Below, in pieces: positions 47,216-56,535 of a DNA stretch of 64,000 bases. The translations under genes and the position numbers were made by a program. Numbering within the stretch: the stretch's first letter is position 1; every line of letters starts with the position of its first letter. The notes below the pieces were generated by a model that worked only from the letters and a program-made list of their open reading frames with translations, searched no databases and was not told the origin of the DNA. The stretch is taken from assembly GCA_001314805.1 (NCBI GenBank), contig LJSY01000014.1:1-64000 (forward strand), written 5' to 3'. The stretch comes from Rhodobacteraceae bacterium HLUCCO18. Its GTDB lineage: Bacteria > Pseudomonadota > Alphaproteobacteria > Rhodobacterales > Rhodobacteraceae.

Positions 47216-48685
47216 ATGACCAAGCCGATCACGCTCAGCTTCACCGAAACCGATCTCGATGCCCTTTCCGGCATCGAGGGCAAACTCGCCGTCATCGTCC
47301 CGCCCGAGGGCAAGCTCGACCCCGCCGGGCGGCGCCTGAACCGCCTGACCAAGGGCGCGCTGGCGCGGCTGGCGGAGGCCGAGAGCTTCGACAAGGCCAA
47401 GGTGGGCGACACGGTGAGCCTGTCCTTCCCGGCCGGCCTCGCCGCCGAGGCGCTGATCGTCTGCAAGCTGCCGCGCCGCCCCAGCGTCGAGGAGGCGCGC
47501 AAGGCCGGTGCTTCGCTGGCCAAGGCGCGCGGCAAGGGGCACCTGACGATCTGCGCGGGCTCCACGGCGCGGGCCGAGGAACTGGGCCTCGGGCTTGTCC
47601 TGCGCTGCTACGATTTCGCCGACCACAAGACCGGCGAGACCGCGCCCGCCGAGGATGCCACGCTGCTGGTCACCAAGCCCGAGGACACGGCGGCGAACTG
47701 GGCCGGGCTCGCGCCGCTGGCCGATGGCGTGTTCTTCACCCGTGACCTCGTCAACGAACCCTCCAACGTGCTGACCACGACCGATTTCGCCAAGCGTCTC
47801 GAAGGGCTGATCGATCATGGCGTCGAGGTCGAGGTGCTGGAGGAGGTCGATCTCGAGAAGCTCGGCATGCGCACGCTGCTGGCCGTGGGGCAGGGGTCCG
47901 AGAGCCCCTCCAAGGTCGTGGTCATGCAATGGAAGGGCGGCGGGGACGAGCCGCCGCTGGCGCTCGTCGGCAAGGGTGTGGTCTTCGACACGGGCGGCAT
48001 CAGCCTCAAGCCCGCCGGCGGCATGGAAGACATGACCATGGACATGGGCGGCGCCGGCACCGTCGCGGGCGCGATGAAGGCCATCGCCGGGCGCAAGGCC
48101 AAGGCCAATGTCGTGGCCCTGGTGGGCCTCGTCGAGAACATGCCCGACGGTCGCGCGCAGCGCCCCGGCGACGTGGTGAAATCCATGAAGGGCGACACGG
48201 TCGAGGTCATCAACACCGATGCCGAGGGGCGCCTCGTTCTGTGCGACGTGATGTGGTACGCGCAGGAGCGCTTCAAACCCTCCGGAATGATCGATCTCGC
48301 CACGCTGACCGGGGCCATCATCATCAGCCTCGGCCACGAGAACGCGGGCGTCTTTTCCAACAACGACGCCTTCTGCAACGCCTTTCTCAAGGCCGCGAAG
48401 ACCGAAGGAGAGGGCGCGTGGCGGATGCCGCTGGGCCAAGCCTATGACGACAAGCTGAAAAGCCGGATCGCGGACATGAAGAACGTGGGCGGGCGCGATG
48501 CCGGGTCGATCACGGCGGCCCAGTTCCTTGGCCGTTTCGTGAAGGACGACTGCCCGTGGATCCATCTCGACATCGCCGGGGTGGCCAGCGTGAAATCGGA
48601 CACGACGCTGGCGCCCAAGGGCGCGACGGGCTGGGGGGTGCTTGCGCTCGACCGGCTGGTGCGCGACGGCTACGAGGAGGTCTGA
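47216..48685 (+). CDS. pepA: leucyl aminopeptidase (M17)
   Basis: A cytoplasmic hexameric aminopeptidase with two metal ions. 489 residues. The M17 signature NTDAEGRLVL, the metal-binding GKGVVFDTGGISLKPAGGM, and MDMGGAGTVAG are all present. It may also bind DNA like E. coli PepA. ATG 47216. It is followed after 8 bases by holC, the typical neighbour. Confidence 0.97.
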   Translation: MTKPITLSFTETDLDALSGIEGKLAVIVPPEGKLDPAGRRLNRLTKGALARLAEAESFDKAKVGDTVSLSFPAGLAAEALIVCKLPRRPSVEEARKAGASLAKARGKGHLTICAGSTARAEELGLGLVLRCYDFADHKTGETAPAEDATLLVTKPEDTAANWAGLAPLADGVFFTRDLVNEPSNVLTTTDFAKRLEGLIDHGVEVEVLEEVDLEKLGMRTLLAVGQGSESPSKVVVMQWKGGGDEPPLALVGKGVVFDTGGISLKPAGGMEDMTMDMGGAGTVAGAMKAIAGRKAKANVVALVGLVENMPDGRAQRPGDVVKSMKGDTVEVINTDAEGRLVLCDVMWYAQERFKPSGMIDLATLTGAIIISLGHENAGVFSNNDAFCNAFLKAAKTEGEGAWRMPLGQAYDDKLKSRIADMKNVGGRDAGSITAAQFLGRFVKDDCPWIHLDIAGVASVKSDTTLAPKGATGWGVLALDRLVRDGYEEV

Positions 48686-48693
48686 GGCGGCCC

Positions 48694-49155
48694 ATGGGCG
48701 AGGCGTATTTCTACCAGCTGACGCGCCAGCCGCTGGAGGTCACGCTGCGGGTCTTGCTGGAGAAATCGCTCGCCCAGCCCTGGCGCGTGGCGGTGCGCGG
48801 GCGCACCGACGAAACGCTCGGGCGGCTCGATGCGCAGCTCTGGCTTGGCGACGGGTTCCTGCCGCACGGGCGCGCAGGCGGGGCATATGACGCCGATCAG
48901 CCCGTGCTTCTGACGACAGGCCCGGCGCCCAATGCGCCCGATTGCCTCGTCTCGGTCGAGGGCGCGGATGTCACGGCCGATGAGGTCGCCGCCCATGCCC
49001 GCGTGATGATCCTGTTCGATGGCCACGATCCCGGCGCGGTCGAGGCCGCGCGCGCGCAATGGCGCACGCTCACCGGGGCGGGCGCTGCGGCGAAATACTG
49101 GTCGGAAGAAACCGGCAGCTGGAAGATGAAGGCGGAAAGCGCCGCCAGGGGATAG
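48694..49155 (+). CDS. holC: DNA polymerase III subunit chi
   Basis: Binds psi and SSB in the clamp-loader complex. 153 residues from ATG 48694. AYFYQLTRQPLEVTLRVLLEKSLAQPWRVAVRG and RLDAQLWLGDGFLPHG are family features, with WSEETGSWKMK near the C-terminus. The pepA-holC pair is common in alphaproteobacteria. The stop is 24 bases before the convergent Hint gene. Confidence 0.92.
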   Translation: MGEAYFYQLTRQPLEVTLRVLLEKSLAQPWRVAVRGRTDETLGRLDAQLWLGDGFLPHGRAGGAYDADQPVLLTTGPAPNAPDCLVSVEGADVTADEVAAHARVMILFDGHDPGAVEAARAQWRTLTGAGAAAKYWSEETGSWKMKAESAARG

Positions 49156-49179
49156 GCGTTCCCCTGCACCCGTCGAGGC

Positions 49180-50292
49180 CTATGCCGTCGTCAACACGTC
49201 CTTGCCGTTCTTGGTATGGCGCGACACCAGCCGGGCGATATGCTTGCCATTTGGCGGGGTCGGACGGGCCGTCTTGGGGACGAAATCGGGATCGCCGATC
49301 TGCGGGAACAACAGGCGGATTTCATCCCGCGCTTCCGGCGAGACCGCTTTGAGGGCCTCCTTGCCGGTGAAGAGGCTCTCTGTCGGGGCGCCGTTCGAGA
49401 AGACGACGTGATGATCGTCGAGCAGGAAATGCCAGTACTCCGCGACCTCGGGCTCCACGACGAGGTCAATGCCCGGCAGGTCGATGAGCTTGACCGCCGG
49501 CACGAGAACTTCCGCCGCGCCGAACATCCGTTCGGCAATGCGCGAGCGCACGAGAACGCGGTGCTGCCGCGACAGCACGAGATCGACCGCCGGCAGGTTC
49601 AGACCAAGCGCCCCGGCCCGGATGTGCACGGGCCACAGTTTCGGATTGTCGGCCAGCGCCGCCCCGTCGAAGCGTTGATGCCCGATCCAGCGGATCGGCA
49701 CTGCGCCTTCATCCGCCGTGCACACCAGATCTCCGGGCGCCAGGGTTTCGATCGGGCGTTGCCCGCGTGGCGTTGCGATCAGCGTGCCGCGGGTGAAACA
49801 GATGGGCGACGCAAGCGCGTCCGCTTCGATCGGAGGTTGCCCGAAACTGCCCGGCCCTTCGAAGGCCGCGTCCACCACGAGGTCGACCCCCACAGGCGGA
49901 AACGCACCGGGTGGGCCGACAAAGGATAGTCCCTCGATCGTGGCGTAAGCCGGTGAGGAGTTCTTGACGTTGTAGCCCACGGCATCCCAGGTCTCGCCCG
50001 TTGCGGGATGGCGAAGCGTGATCCGGTACTCCGCCTCGACGCCCGTTCCGCTGGCATAGTCGACACCGTCGATTGTCTGCGCGCCATCAAGGCGTTGGTT
50101 CCCGTCATTGTCGTCGAAACTGGTATCGGAGCCGACATCGCTGATGAAGCTTTCAATCCAGTCATCGGTATCGAGGCGAATGGTTTCACCGACCAGATGA
50201 CTGCCATCCCCTTGAGTGACACCACTCAGGGATTTTCCGCCGCTCACGGTAATACTGGACGCCTCCAGCAGCCAAACGCTGTAATTCGCCAT
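49180..50292 (-). CDS. Hint-domain protein (Hedgehog/intein-type)
   Basis: A 370-residue protein. The N-terminal 155 residues are a beta-rich unknown domain; residues 165-340 form a Hint domain: CFTRGTLIATPRGQRPIETLAPGDLVCT, VPIRWIGHQRFDG, LSRQHRVLVRS and DDHHVVFSNGAPTES. The cysteine at the start and the histidine block fit autoprocessing, though C-terminal cleavage residues are not obvious. Such proteins are numerous in roseobacters and tied to secreted adhesins. It has its own AT-richer leader at 50293-50471. Confidence 0.88.
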   Translation of the reverse strand: MANYSVWLLEASSITVSGGKSLSGVTQGDGSHLVGETIRLDTDDWIESFISDVGSDTSFDDNDGNQRLDGAQTIDGVDYASGTGVEAEYRITLRHPATGETWDAVGYNVKNSSPAYATIEGLSFVGPPGAFPPVGVDLVVDAAFEGPGSFGQPPIEADALASPICFTRGTLIATPRGQRPIETLAPGDLVCTADEGAVPIRWIGHQRFDGAALADNPKLWPVHIRAGALGLNLPAVDLVLSRQHRVLVRSRIAERMFGAAEVLVPAVKLIDLPGIDLVVEPEVAEYWHFLLDDHHVVFSNGAPTESLFTGKEALKAVSPEARDEIRLLFPQIGDPDFVPKTARPTPPNGKHIARLVSRHTKNGKDVLTTA

Positions 50293-50471
50293 TTTGCTCT
50301 GCCTCGGGATGGATGCTCTTTTGCGCTGACGCCGGCCCCTTCGATGTCCTGAGTGATACAGGATATTCCAGAATTGTCAAAAACGTCCGCAAAACAAAAG
50401 GCAAATGCCACGCTGCGCGATCCATGCCGATCCTTCCGGGCGCGCAAGGGCCACAGCGCGGGCGTCGAAAC

Positions 50472-51080
50472 CTAGCGTTCCAGCACCAGACGACCGCCGG
50501 AAATCTCCAGCCGGTCGAAGCGCTGCAGGTAGCTCATGCCCAGCAGGCTGCCCTGCATCTCGGCGCCGTTGACGACCGCCCGAACGCCGGTATCCGTGGC
50601 CTTGCCGAGCGCAATCCGGTCAAGCGTCACGGGCGCCGTTTCAACCATGCCGTTGGCGGTGAAGGCGCGGCCCGAATAGATCAGCCCGCCGGTGTCGATC
50701 CCCGCGCGTTCGGCGTCCGCACGGCTCAGCACCAGTTCGGTCGCGCCGGTGTCGACGACGAAACGGATTGGCGCGCCGTTGACCTCCATCGTCAGGTAGT
50801 AATGTCCGTCGGCGCTTCGCGGCACTTCCACGCGCGCGCCTTCCATCATCACCGACTGGCGCGGGGTCACGGTCTGGCGGATGTCGCTCCAGAGCCCCAC
50901 GGCGACGATCGCACCGAGGAAGATGAATCCCCAGATCGCGGCGTATTGCGCGATGCGCCCGAGGTTGCCGCGCTGCGACACCAGCAGCCAGCCACCGATC
51001 GCCGTGACCAGAAGGGCAAGGTAGACAAGGTTTCCGATCTGGTCGCCGGAAAGGGAGGTCAGAGCGTCCATGACCCACAT
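50472..51080 (-). CDS. membrane-anchored retropepsin-like aspartic protease
   Basis: A 202-residue protein. Two hydrophobic helices occupy residues 10-65; the second half is a retropepsin domain with the motif IRFVVDTGATELVLSRADAERAG (DTGA) and GSLLGMSYLQRFDRLEISGGRLVL. It fits the TIGR02281 family of aspartyl proteases, one domain, active as dimer. Two ATGs are possible (51080, 51071); neither has a strong ribosome site. Confidence 0.85.
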   Translation of the reverse strand: MWVMDALTSLSGDQIGNLVYLALLVTAIGGWLLVSQRGNLGRIAQYAAIWGFIFLGAIVAVGLWSDIRQTVTPRQSVMMEGARVEVPRSADGHYYLTMEVNGAPIRFVVDTGATELVLSRADAERAGIDTGGLIYSGRAFTANGMVETAPVTLDRIALGKATDTGVRAVVNGAEMQGSLLGMSYLQRFDRLEISGGRLVLER

Positions 51081-51096
51081 ATAGCATCGCGCGCGT

Positions 51097-51714
51097 TCAG
51101 ATCACCTGCAAGTCGCGCATCCCGTCGATGACGAATTGCACCGAAAGCGCGGCCAGAAGCATCCCCAGAAGCCGCGTGACCACGTTGATCCCCGTGGGTC
51201 CCAGCGCGCGCTCCAGCGGTGCCGCCAGCAGGAACAGCCCGAAGACACAAGCCAGCACCAGCGCCATCACCCCGTGCACGATCGCGATATGCAACACGTC
51301 CGCCCCATCCTGACCCGTCAGCAGGATCATCGTGGCGATCGCGCCCGGCCCCGCGATGAGCGGGATGGCGAGCGGAAAGACGGACGGATCGTCGGGATGG
51401 GCCGTGTCGGCCTGACCCTGCCGTCTCTGGCTGCGGCGTTCGAACAGCATGTCGAGCGCGGTCAGGAACAGAAGCACGCCACCCGCGATACGGAAGGCGG
51501 GCATGGAGATGCCGAGGAAATTCAGCACCGCCTCGCCCGCCAGCCCGAAGAGCGTGAGGATGCCGAAGGCGACAAGGCAGGCCCGCAGTGCCACGACCCG
51601 CCGTTCGCCCACCGTCTGGCCCGCCGTCAGCGCCACGAAAAGCGGCGCCAGCCCGATCGGGTCGATGATCACGAAAAGTGCCACGAAGGCGGGGATGTAG
51701 CCGGCCAGTTCCAT
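51097..51714 (-). CDS. MarC-family integral membrane protein
   Basis: A 205-residue protein with about six hydrophobic helices. MELAGYIPAFVALFVIIDPIGLAPLFVALTAG is a typical start and supports ATG 51714 over the track start 8 codons upstream. Other motifs: GPGAIATMILL, GINVVTRLLGMLLAALSVQFVIDG. MarC/NAAT proteins have no proven substrate despite the amino-acid-transporter name. It ends 16 bases from the protease gene. Confidence 0.9.
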   Translation of the reverse strand: MELAGYIPAFVALFVIIDPIGLAPLFVALTAGQTVGERRVVALRACLVAFGILTLFGLAGEAVLNFLGISMPAFRIAGGVLLFLTALDMLFERRSQRRQGQADTAHPDDPSVFPLAIPLIAGPGAIATMILLTGQDGADVLHIAIVHGVMALVLACVFGLFLLAAPLERALGPTGINVVTRLLGMLLAALSVQFVIDGMRDLQVI

Positions 51715-51793
51715 TGCGGCGCACCCTAAGCGGGTCACCCGGACGTGGGAACCGGTTTCGCGCTGCCGTCCGTGCAGATACCCGGACGGGGGC

Positions 51794-53635
51794 TCAGCCG
51801 GCCTCGGCCCGTTCCAGCCGTTCGGCGGCGGCCACCCACATCGCCTCGGCGCGGTCGAGCCCCTCCATCACCTCGGCGTATTTCTTCTGCCAGGTGCCAA
51901 GCTCGCCCGCGCGCGCCTGCTCGTAAAGCTCGGGATCGGCGAGTTTCGTGGCAAGCTTGTCGCGCATCTCCTCGATCTTGGCGAGACGCGCCTCGCATCT
52001 GCGGACCTCGCTGCGCAGGTCCTTGACCTGATCATGGGTAAGCGGCTTTTTCGCGGGTTTTTCGGTCTTTGCAGGTTTTTCCTCACCCGTCAGAAGAAGC
52101 GCGCGGTAACTCTCCAGATCGCCCTCATAGGGTGCCACCCGGCCGTCCTTCACCAGCCAGAGCCGGTCGGCGACGAGGCTCAGCAGGTGCATGTCGTGGC
52201 TGACCAGCACCACGGCGCCGGAATAGGCGGTCAGCGCCTCCACCAGCGCCTCGCGGCTTTCGATGTCCAGGTGGTTGGTGGGCTCGTCAAGGATCAGCAG
52301 ATGCGGCGCGTCGAGCGTGGCCAATAGCAGCGACAGCCGCGCCTTCTGCCCGCCCGAGAGCTTCGCCACCACGGTCTCCGCCTGTTCGGCCATGAGCCCG
52401 AAGCTCGCCAGCCGCGCGCGCAGTTTCGGCGGCGCTTCCTCGGGGCGTTCGCGGCGCAGGTGCTGAAGCGGCGTCTCGTCGGCGTGCAACTCGTCGACCT
52501 GATGTTGCGCGAAATACCCGATCCGAAGTTTGGAGGACGCCGTGACGCGCCCCTCACAGGCCTGAAGCTTGCCCGACAACAACTTGGAAAGCGTCGATTT
52601 TCCCTCTCCGTTCCGACCCAGAAGCGCGATGCGGTCGTCCTGGTCGATCCTGAGCGACAGGCGGCTCAGCACCGGCGCGCCGCCATAGCCCACGGCGGCG
52701 TTGTCGAGGTTCACGATGGGTGGCGACAGGTCCTCGGGTTCGGGGAAGGAAAACACCGTGCGCGCGGCGTCCTCGGGCATGCGGATCGTCTCCATCCGCT
52801 CCAGCATCTTCACCCGGCTCTGCGCCTGTTTCGCCTTGGACGCCTTGGCCTTGAACCGGTCGACGAAGGCCTGCAGATGGGCGCGCTGCGCCTCCTGCTT
52901 CTTGGCGGCGGCGGCCTGCACGGCGCGGGTTTCGGCGCGTGCCCGCGCGAATGCATCGTAGCCGCCGGAATAGAGTGTCAGCTCCCGCCCCTCGAGGTGC
53001 AGGATGTGATCGACCGCCCGGTTCAGCAGTCCGCGATCATGGCTGATGATCAGCACCGTATGCGGGTAGCGCGCGAGGTAGCTTTCCAGCCAGAGCGCGC
53101 CTTCGAGATCGAGGTAGTTCGTGGGTTCGTCGAGCAGCAGCAGGTCGGGCTGTGCAAAAAGGACACCGGCCAGCGCCACGCGCATCCGCCAGCCGCCCGA
53201 AAAGGCGGAACAGGGCATCGCCTGTTCCTCCTTGGTGAAACCGAGGCCCTTGAGGATGGCCGAGGCCCGCGCCTCGCCCGACCAGGCGTCGATATCGGCA
53301 AGCCGCGTCTGCACCTCCGCGATGCGGTCGGGGTCGTCGCTGGTATCGCCCAGAAGCGCCGCGCGTTCTTCATCCGCCGCCAGCACCGTCTCGAGCAGCG
53401 AGAGCTCGGTGCCCGGCGCCTCCTGCGAGACACCCCCGATGCGGGCGCGGGCGGGCACCGAGATGCTGCCGCCATCGAGCGTGAGCTGCCCCCGGATCAG
53501 CCGGAAAAGCGTGGTCTTGCCCGCGCCGTTGCGCCCCACTATGCCGACCTTGTGGCCCGCGGGGATCGTGGCGCTGGCGCCGTCGAACAGGGGGTTGCCG
53601 GCAATGGCGTATGAGATGTCCACGATTTGCAGCAT
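51794..53635 (-). CDS. ABC-F family ATPase
   Basis: A cytoplasmic ATPase acting on ribosomes (translation rescue or antibiotic protection), without membrane domains. 613 residues. Two ATP-binding cassettes: Walker A GRNGAGKTT and GRNGEGKST, signatures SAFSGGWRMRVALAG and LSGGQKARLSLLL, Walker B LLLLDEPTNYLDLE and LLILDEPTNHLDIE. The linker is charged and a C-terminal coiled-coil (SEVRRCEARLAKIEEMRDKL) resembles Uup/YheS. ATG 53635 (MLQIVDISYAI); the 843-aa track start is too early. Confidence 0.94.
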   Translation of the reverse strand: MLQIVDISYAIAGNPLFDGASATIPAGHKVGIVGRNGAGKTTLFRLIRGQLTLDGGSISVPARARIGGVSQEAPGTELSLLETVLAADEERAALLGDTSDDPDRIAEVQTRLADIDAWSGEARASAILKGLGFTKEEQAMPCSAFSGGWRMRVALAGVLFAQPDLLLLDEPTNYLDLEGALWLESYLARYPHTVLIISHDRGLLNRAVDHILHLEGRELTLYSGGYDAFARARAETRAVQAAAAKKQEAQRAHLQAFVDRFKAKASKAKQAQSRVKMLERMETIRMPEDAARTVFSFPEPEDLSPPIVNLDNAAVGYGGAPVLSRLSLRIDQDDRIALLGRNGEGKSTLSKLLSGKLQACEGRVTASSKLRIGYFAQHQVDELHADETPLQHLRRERPEEAPPKLRARLASFGLMAEQAETVVAKLSGGQKARLSLLLATLDAPHLLILDEPTNHLDIESREALVEALTAYSGAVVLVSHDMHLLSLVADRLWLVKDGRVAPYEGDLESYRALLLTGEEKPAKTEKPAKKPLTHDQVKDLRSEVRRCEARLAKIEEMRDKLATKLADPELYEQARAGELGTWQKKYAEVMEGLDRAEAMWVAAAERLERAEAG

Positions 53636-53848
53636 GCGCGGGCCATGCCCGATCGGCGCGTCAGCGTCAACATGGGGCTGACACGGCTGCGCGCACCGCG
53701 TCGGACGCCGACATGATGGCAAGAATTCGCCGACCACGATGCGGCATGGCGGTAGGGCTTCGCGTGTCCAAGGAACATTTGCGGCACTGAAGCTGTTTTT
53801 CCCATGGGCGACACCGTTCGTGTCGCGTTTGTGGAAGGAAGCCTGATC

Positions 53849-54313
53849 ATGAACACCAAGATGATTACGACAGCAACGGCGGTCGCGCTCGTGGCCGTCC
53901 CCGCTTTTGCGCAGGATGTTGTGATGGAAAACCAGGGCGCGGACGAACTTCGCGGCGACTGGGTCATCGGGGCCACCGTCATGTCGACCGAAGGAGAAGA
54001 GATCGGCGCGATCGACGATGTCATTCTCGATGCCGAAGAGGGCAACGTGACGGCAGCGGTGCTGTCGGTCGGCGGGTTCCTCGGGCTCGGCGCGAAAAGC
54101 ATTGCCGTGGACTGGAGCGAACTGCAGATCGACTGGGACGGCAGCGAAATCACCCTGGACCTGACCCGCGAGCAGGCGGAAGATGCTCCGGAATATGTGT
54201 TCAGGGACCGTGAATACCCGCCGCCGCCGGAGCCCGAGACGACCACCGGCACGGGTACCACGGGCACAGGCACGACCGGGACGGGAACCACCGGCACGGG
54301 AGCCCTCGACTGA
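53849..54313 (+). CDS. exported PRC-barrel protein with a Thr/Gly repeat tail
   Basis: A 154-residue protein. A signal peptide (MNTKMITTATAVALVAVPAFAQ) is followed by a PRC-barrel domain (WVIGATVMSTEGEEIGAIDDVILDAEEGNVTAAVLSVGGFLGLG). The last 30 residues are PPPPEPETTT plus repeats of TGTGT, low-complexity and made from near-identical ACC/GGC codons, prone to slippage. ATG 53849. The family is frequent in Rhodobacterales as unknown envelope proteins. Confidence 0.82.
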   Translation: MNTKMITTATAVALVAVPAFAQDVVMENQGADELRGDWVIGATVMSTEGEEIGAIDDVILDAEEGNVTAAVLSVGGFLGLGAKSIAVDWSELQIDWDGSEITLDLTREQAEDAPEYVFRDREYPPPPEPETTTGTGTTGTGTTGTGTTGTGALD

Positions 54314-54384
54314 CCAGTCGGGCACGGGCCGATTAGCGGGTTTTCATCCGGGGCGGCAGGTGCTACGCGGCCAGCGATTCAGAA

Positions 54385-54407
54385 AGGAGCGGCTTGGGGC
54401 CGCTCCT
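54385..54407. promoter_or_regulatory. perfect hairpin in the ndk leader
   Basis: AGGAGCGGC, a 5-base loop, and GCCGCTCCT form a 9-bp stem. It lies 22 bases before the ndk ATG (54430). There is no T-run, so it is more likely a leader structure or a weak terminator of the PRC-barrel gene than a strong one. Confidence 0.5.
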
Positions 54408-54429
54408 CACTTTGAGATGAGGCACCATC

Positions 54430-54852
54430 ATGGCCCTTGAGCGCACCTTTTCGATCATCAAGCCCGACGCCACCAAGCGTAACCTCACCGGCGCGATCAA
54501 CGCCAAGATCGAGGCCGCGGGCCTGCGCATCATCGCGCAGAAGCGCATCCACATGACCGCGGCGCAGGCAGGCCAGTTCTACGCCGTCCACAAGGAACGT
54601 CCCTTCTACGGTGAGCTCTGCGACTTCATGGCGTCCGAGCCCGTCGTGGTGCAGGTTCTGGAAGGCGAGGATGCCATCGCGACATACCGCGAAGTGATGG
54701 GCGCGACCGACCCGGCGGAAGCGGCGGAGGGCACGATCCGCAAGGAATTCGCGCTGTCCAAGGGCGAAAACTCCGTCCACGGCTCCGACGCGCCGGAAAC
54801 CGCGGCCGAGGAGATCGCCTATTTCTTCGCGGGGACCGAACTGGTCGGCTGA
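54430..54852 (+). CDS. ndk: nucleoside diphosphate kinase
   Basis: Transfers the gamma-phosphate between nucleoside triphosphates and diphosphates. 140 residues. [23 protein letters not shown] and the active-site histidine in [16 protein letters not shown] are standard. A terminator follows. ATG 54430 is preceded by TGAGGCACC. Confidence 0.97.
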   Translation: MALERTFSIIKPDATKRNLTGAINAKIEAAGLRIIAQKRIHMTAAQAGQFYAVHKERPFYGELCDFMASEPVVVQVLEGEDAIATYREVMGATDPAEAAEGTIRKEFALSKGENSVHGSDAPETAAEEIAYFFAGTELVG

Positions 54853-54878
54853 CCCGTCGCCACGCCGTCATACGGAAA

Positions 54879-54905
54879 GGGCCGCCCGGTGGAGCGGCCC
54901 TTTTT
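54879..54905 (+). terminator. intrinsic terminator of ndk
   Basis: GGGCCGC, an 8-base loop and GCGGCCC are followed by TTTTT (54901-54905). It lies 27 bases after the ndk stop. Confidence 0.88.
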
Positions 54906-54950
54906 CGTGGGGATGGTGCGGGCCGGCCATGGGCCGACCCGCGGCATGGA

Positions 54951-55994
54951 TCACATCGGCTCTGGGCGCGGGGTCGCGTCCGTAGAGGCCGGCAGCGTCG
55001 GGTGCACGACCTCGGGGATCTCGCCGGTCAGCGTGCGCAGGAAGGCGGCGATGTCTTCGATTTCCTGCTCGGAGAGGTCCGCGCCCAGCTGCGAGACGCC
55101 CATCACCGCGACCGCTTCTTCCAGCGACCAGACCACGCCGGAGTGGAAATAGGGCGCGGTCAGCTCGATGTTGCGGAGCGGCGAGGCGCGGAAGACGTAG
55201 TCGTCGGCCGCCGTGGCGGTGACCTGGAACCGGCCGCGGTCGCCCTCGGGCAGAACATTCGCGCCGGGGCGCTCCACGAGGCCGAAGGGATAGTAGGCTT
55301 CGCCGCCCATGTTGATGCCTGCGTGACACGAGGCGCAGCCCTGGTCGATGAAGGACTCGAGCCCGCGCACTTCCTGTTCCGTCAGGGCGTCGATGCCCTT
55401 GAGATACTGGTCGAAGCGCGAGTTCGGCGTGATCAGGGTGGCCTCGAAGGATTCGATGGCGCGGGCGAAATTCTCGAAGGTGACCGGGTCTTCCTCACCG
55501 GGGAAGGCCTCCTCGAAGGCGGTGACGTATTCCTCCATCGAGTTCAGCGTCTCGAGCAGGCGCTCGGGCGTGTTGTTCATCTCGACGCCGGCGACGACCG
55601 GGCCCATGGCCTGTTCCATGAGGTCCTGCGCGCGGCCGTCCCAGAACTGGGCGATGTTGAACACGGCGTTGTAGACGGTGGGCGAGTTGCGCGGACCGGC
55701 CTGCCAGCCATGGCCGATCGAGGTCTCGAGCCCGTCGCCGCCGCCGAGGCCCACATTGTGGCAGGACTGGCAGGAGAACAGGCCAGAGCGCGACATGCGC
55801 GGGTCGAAGAACAGCATCGCGCCGAGGTCCACGCGCTGACGGCTGATGATGTTGTTCGGCAGATCCGGCGGGGTGATCGGGATCGGATCGAACAATTCAT
55901 TGGCGAATTCGCGCAAGTCATCATCCTGCGCCGAGGCCGCACCTGCAAAAGCGGTGGCAAGGGCGGTGATTGCTGTCAGCGTCAGAAGGCGCAT
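54951..55994 (-). CDS. periplasmic di-heme cytochrome c peroxidase
   Basis: Reduces hydrogen peroxide with electrons from cytochrome c. 347 residues from ATG 55994 with a signal peptide (LTLTAITALATAFAGAASAQ). Two heme motifs CQSCH (near residue 82) and CASCH (near residue 230) and RFQVTATAADDYVFRASPLRN fit the MauG/CcpA family. The FNR box upstream suggests low-oxygen induction. The C-terminal PTLPASTDATPRPEPM is an unstructured extension. Confidence 0.92.
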   Translation of the reverse strand: MRLLTLTAITALATAFAGAASAQDDDLREFANELFDPIPITPPDLPNNIISRQRVDLGAMLFFDPRMSRSGLFSCQSCHNVGLGGGDGLETSIGHGWQAGPRNSPTVYNAVFNIAQFWDGRAQDLMEQAMGPVVAGVEMNNTPERLLETLNSMEEYVTAFEEAFPGEEDPVTFENFARAIESFEATLITPNSRFDQYLKGIDALTEQEVRGLESFIDQGCASCHAGINMGGEAYYPFGLVERPGANVLPEGDRGRFQVTATAADDYVFRASPLRNIELTAPYFHSGVVWSLEEAVAVMGVSQLGADLSEQEIEDIAAFLRTLTGEIPEVVHPTLPASTDATPRPEPM

Positions 55995-56076
55995 GGTGGC
56001 TGTCTCCAGTTGAAACGACATTATCCCGCACGACGCGCGGGCGAGAATCTGTTGAAAGATGTGGGGAGGGATTTGT

Positions 56077-56090
56077 TTGACCTGGATCAA
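56077..56090. promoter_or_regulatory. FNR/FnrL box upstream of the cytochrome c peroxidase gene
   Basis: TTGACCTGGATCAA is a perfect TTGA-N6-TCAA, centred about 90 bases upstream of the ATG at 55994. A peroxidase of this family is a classical FnrL target in Rhodobacter relatives. Confidence 0.75.
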
Positions 56091-56132
56091 TTTAGCCGCG
56101 TTGCAGCATGCGGCGCGATGTAGCAGCGAGGA

Positions 56133-56510
56133 TCAGCGGCGGGGGCCGGTGCCGATCCGGTCGAGGATGGCGTCGATGCCTCGCGGCGGGCCGGCACGGG
56201 TTCCGTTCGTTTGTGCCACGAGGGCGTCGAAGCTTTTGCGAAGGCGCAGCTTTTCCTCGCCCGCACAGTCGTTCCAGGGGCGCCCTTGCAACCCCATGAC
56301 GAGCGTATAGTAGGCGATGAAATGCGGCCGCGTGCCGGATCGCAGAATTGCTGCATAAGCCGCATCTGCGCCGATCTCGCGCAGGTGGGACGCGGTGTGG
56401 ATGCCAGCATGGGCAAGGGCTGCGGCTTGCGCGGGTCCGATATTCCGGATCGCGGTGACCGGGTCCGTCCCATCGGCGGGCCGCGCTGCAGTCATGTGCA
56501 GGCGTCCCAT
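56133..56510 (-). CDS. TfoX C-terminal domain protein
   Basis: A 125-residue protein with NIGPAQAAALAHAGIHTASHLREIGADAAYAAIL, the helix-hairpin-helix of the TfoX C-terminal domain, and TLVMGLQGRPWNDCAGEEKLRLRKSF. Full TfoX has an N-terminal domain too, absent here. Its role is unclear; in competence regulation TfoX acts with CRP. Starts at 56510 or 56495 are possible; the track start at 56663 would run over the small reading frame upstream. Confidence 0.78.
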   Translation of the reverse strand: MGRLHMTAARPADGTDPVTAIRNIGPAQAAALAHAGIHTASHLREIGADAAYAAILRSGTRPHFIAYYTLVMGLQGRPWNDCAGEEKLRLRKSFDALVAQTNGTRAGPPRGIDAILDRIGTGPRR

Positions 56511-56535
56511 GCGGTCGATCCCGCGAGGGGGCCCG

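Noticed and set aside
42914-48000. Insertion sequence or transposase genes
   Set aside because: I looked for transposase frames and terminal repeats over the whole window and found none; the only mobile unit is the tRNA-Asn element.
45812-48565. 917-aa ORF on the minus strand
   Set aside because: Only the C-terminal 381 codons are LptF; the rest is antisense to pepA and holds no domain.
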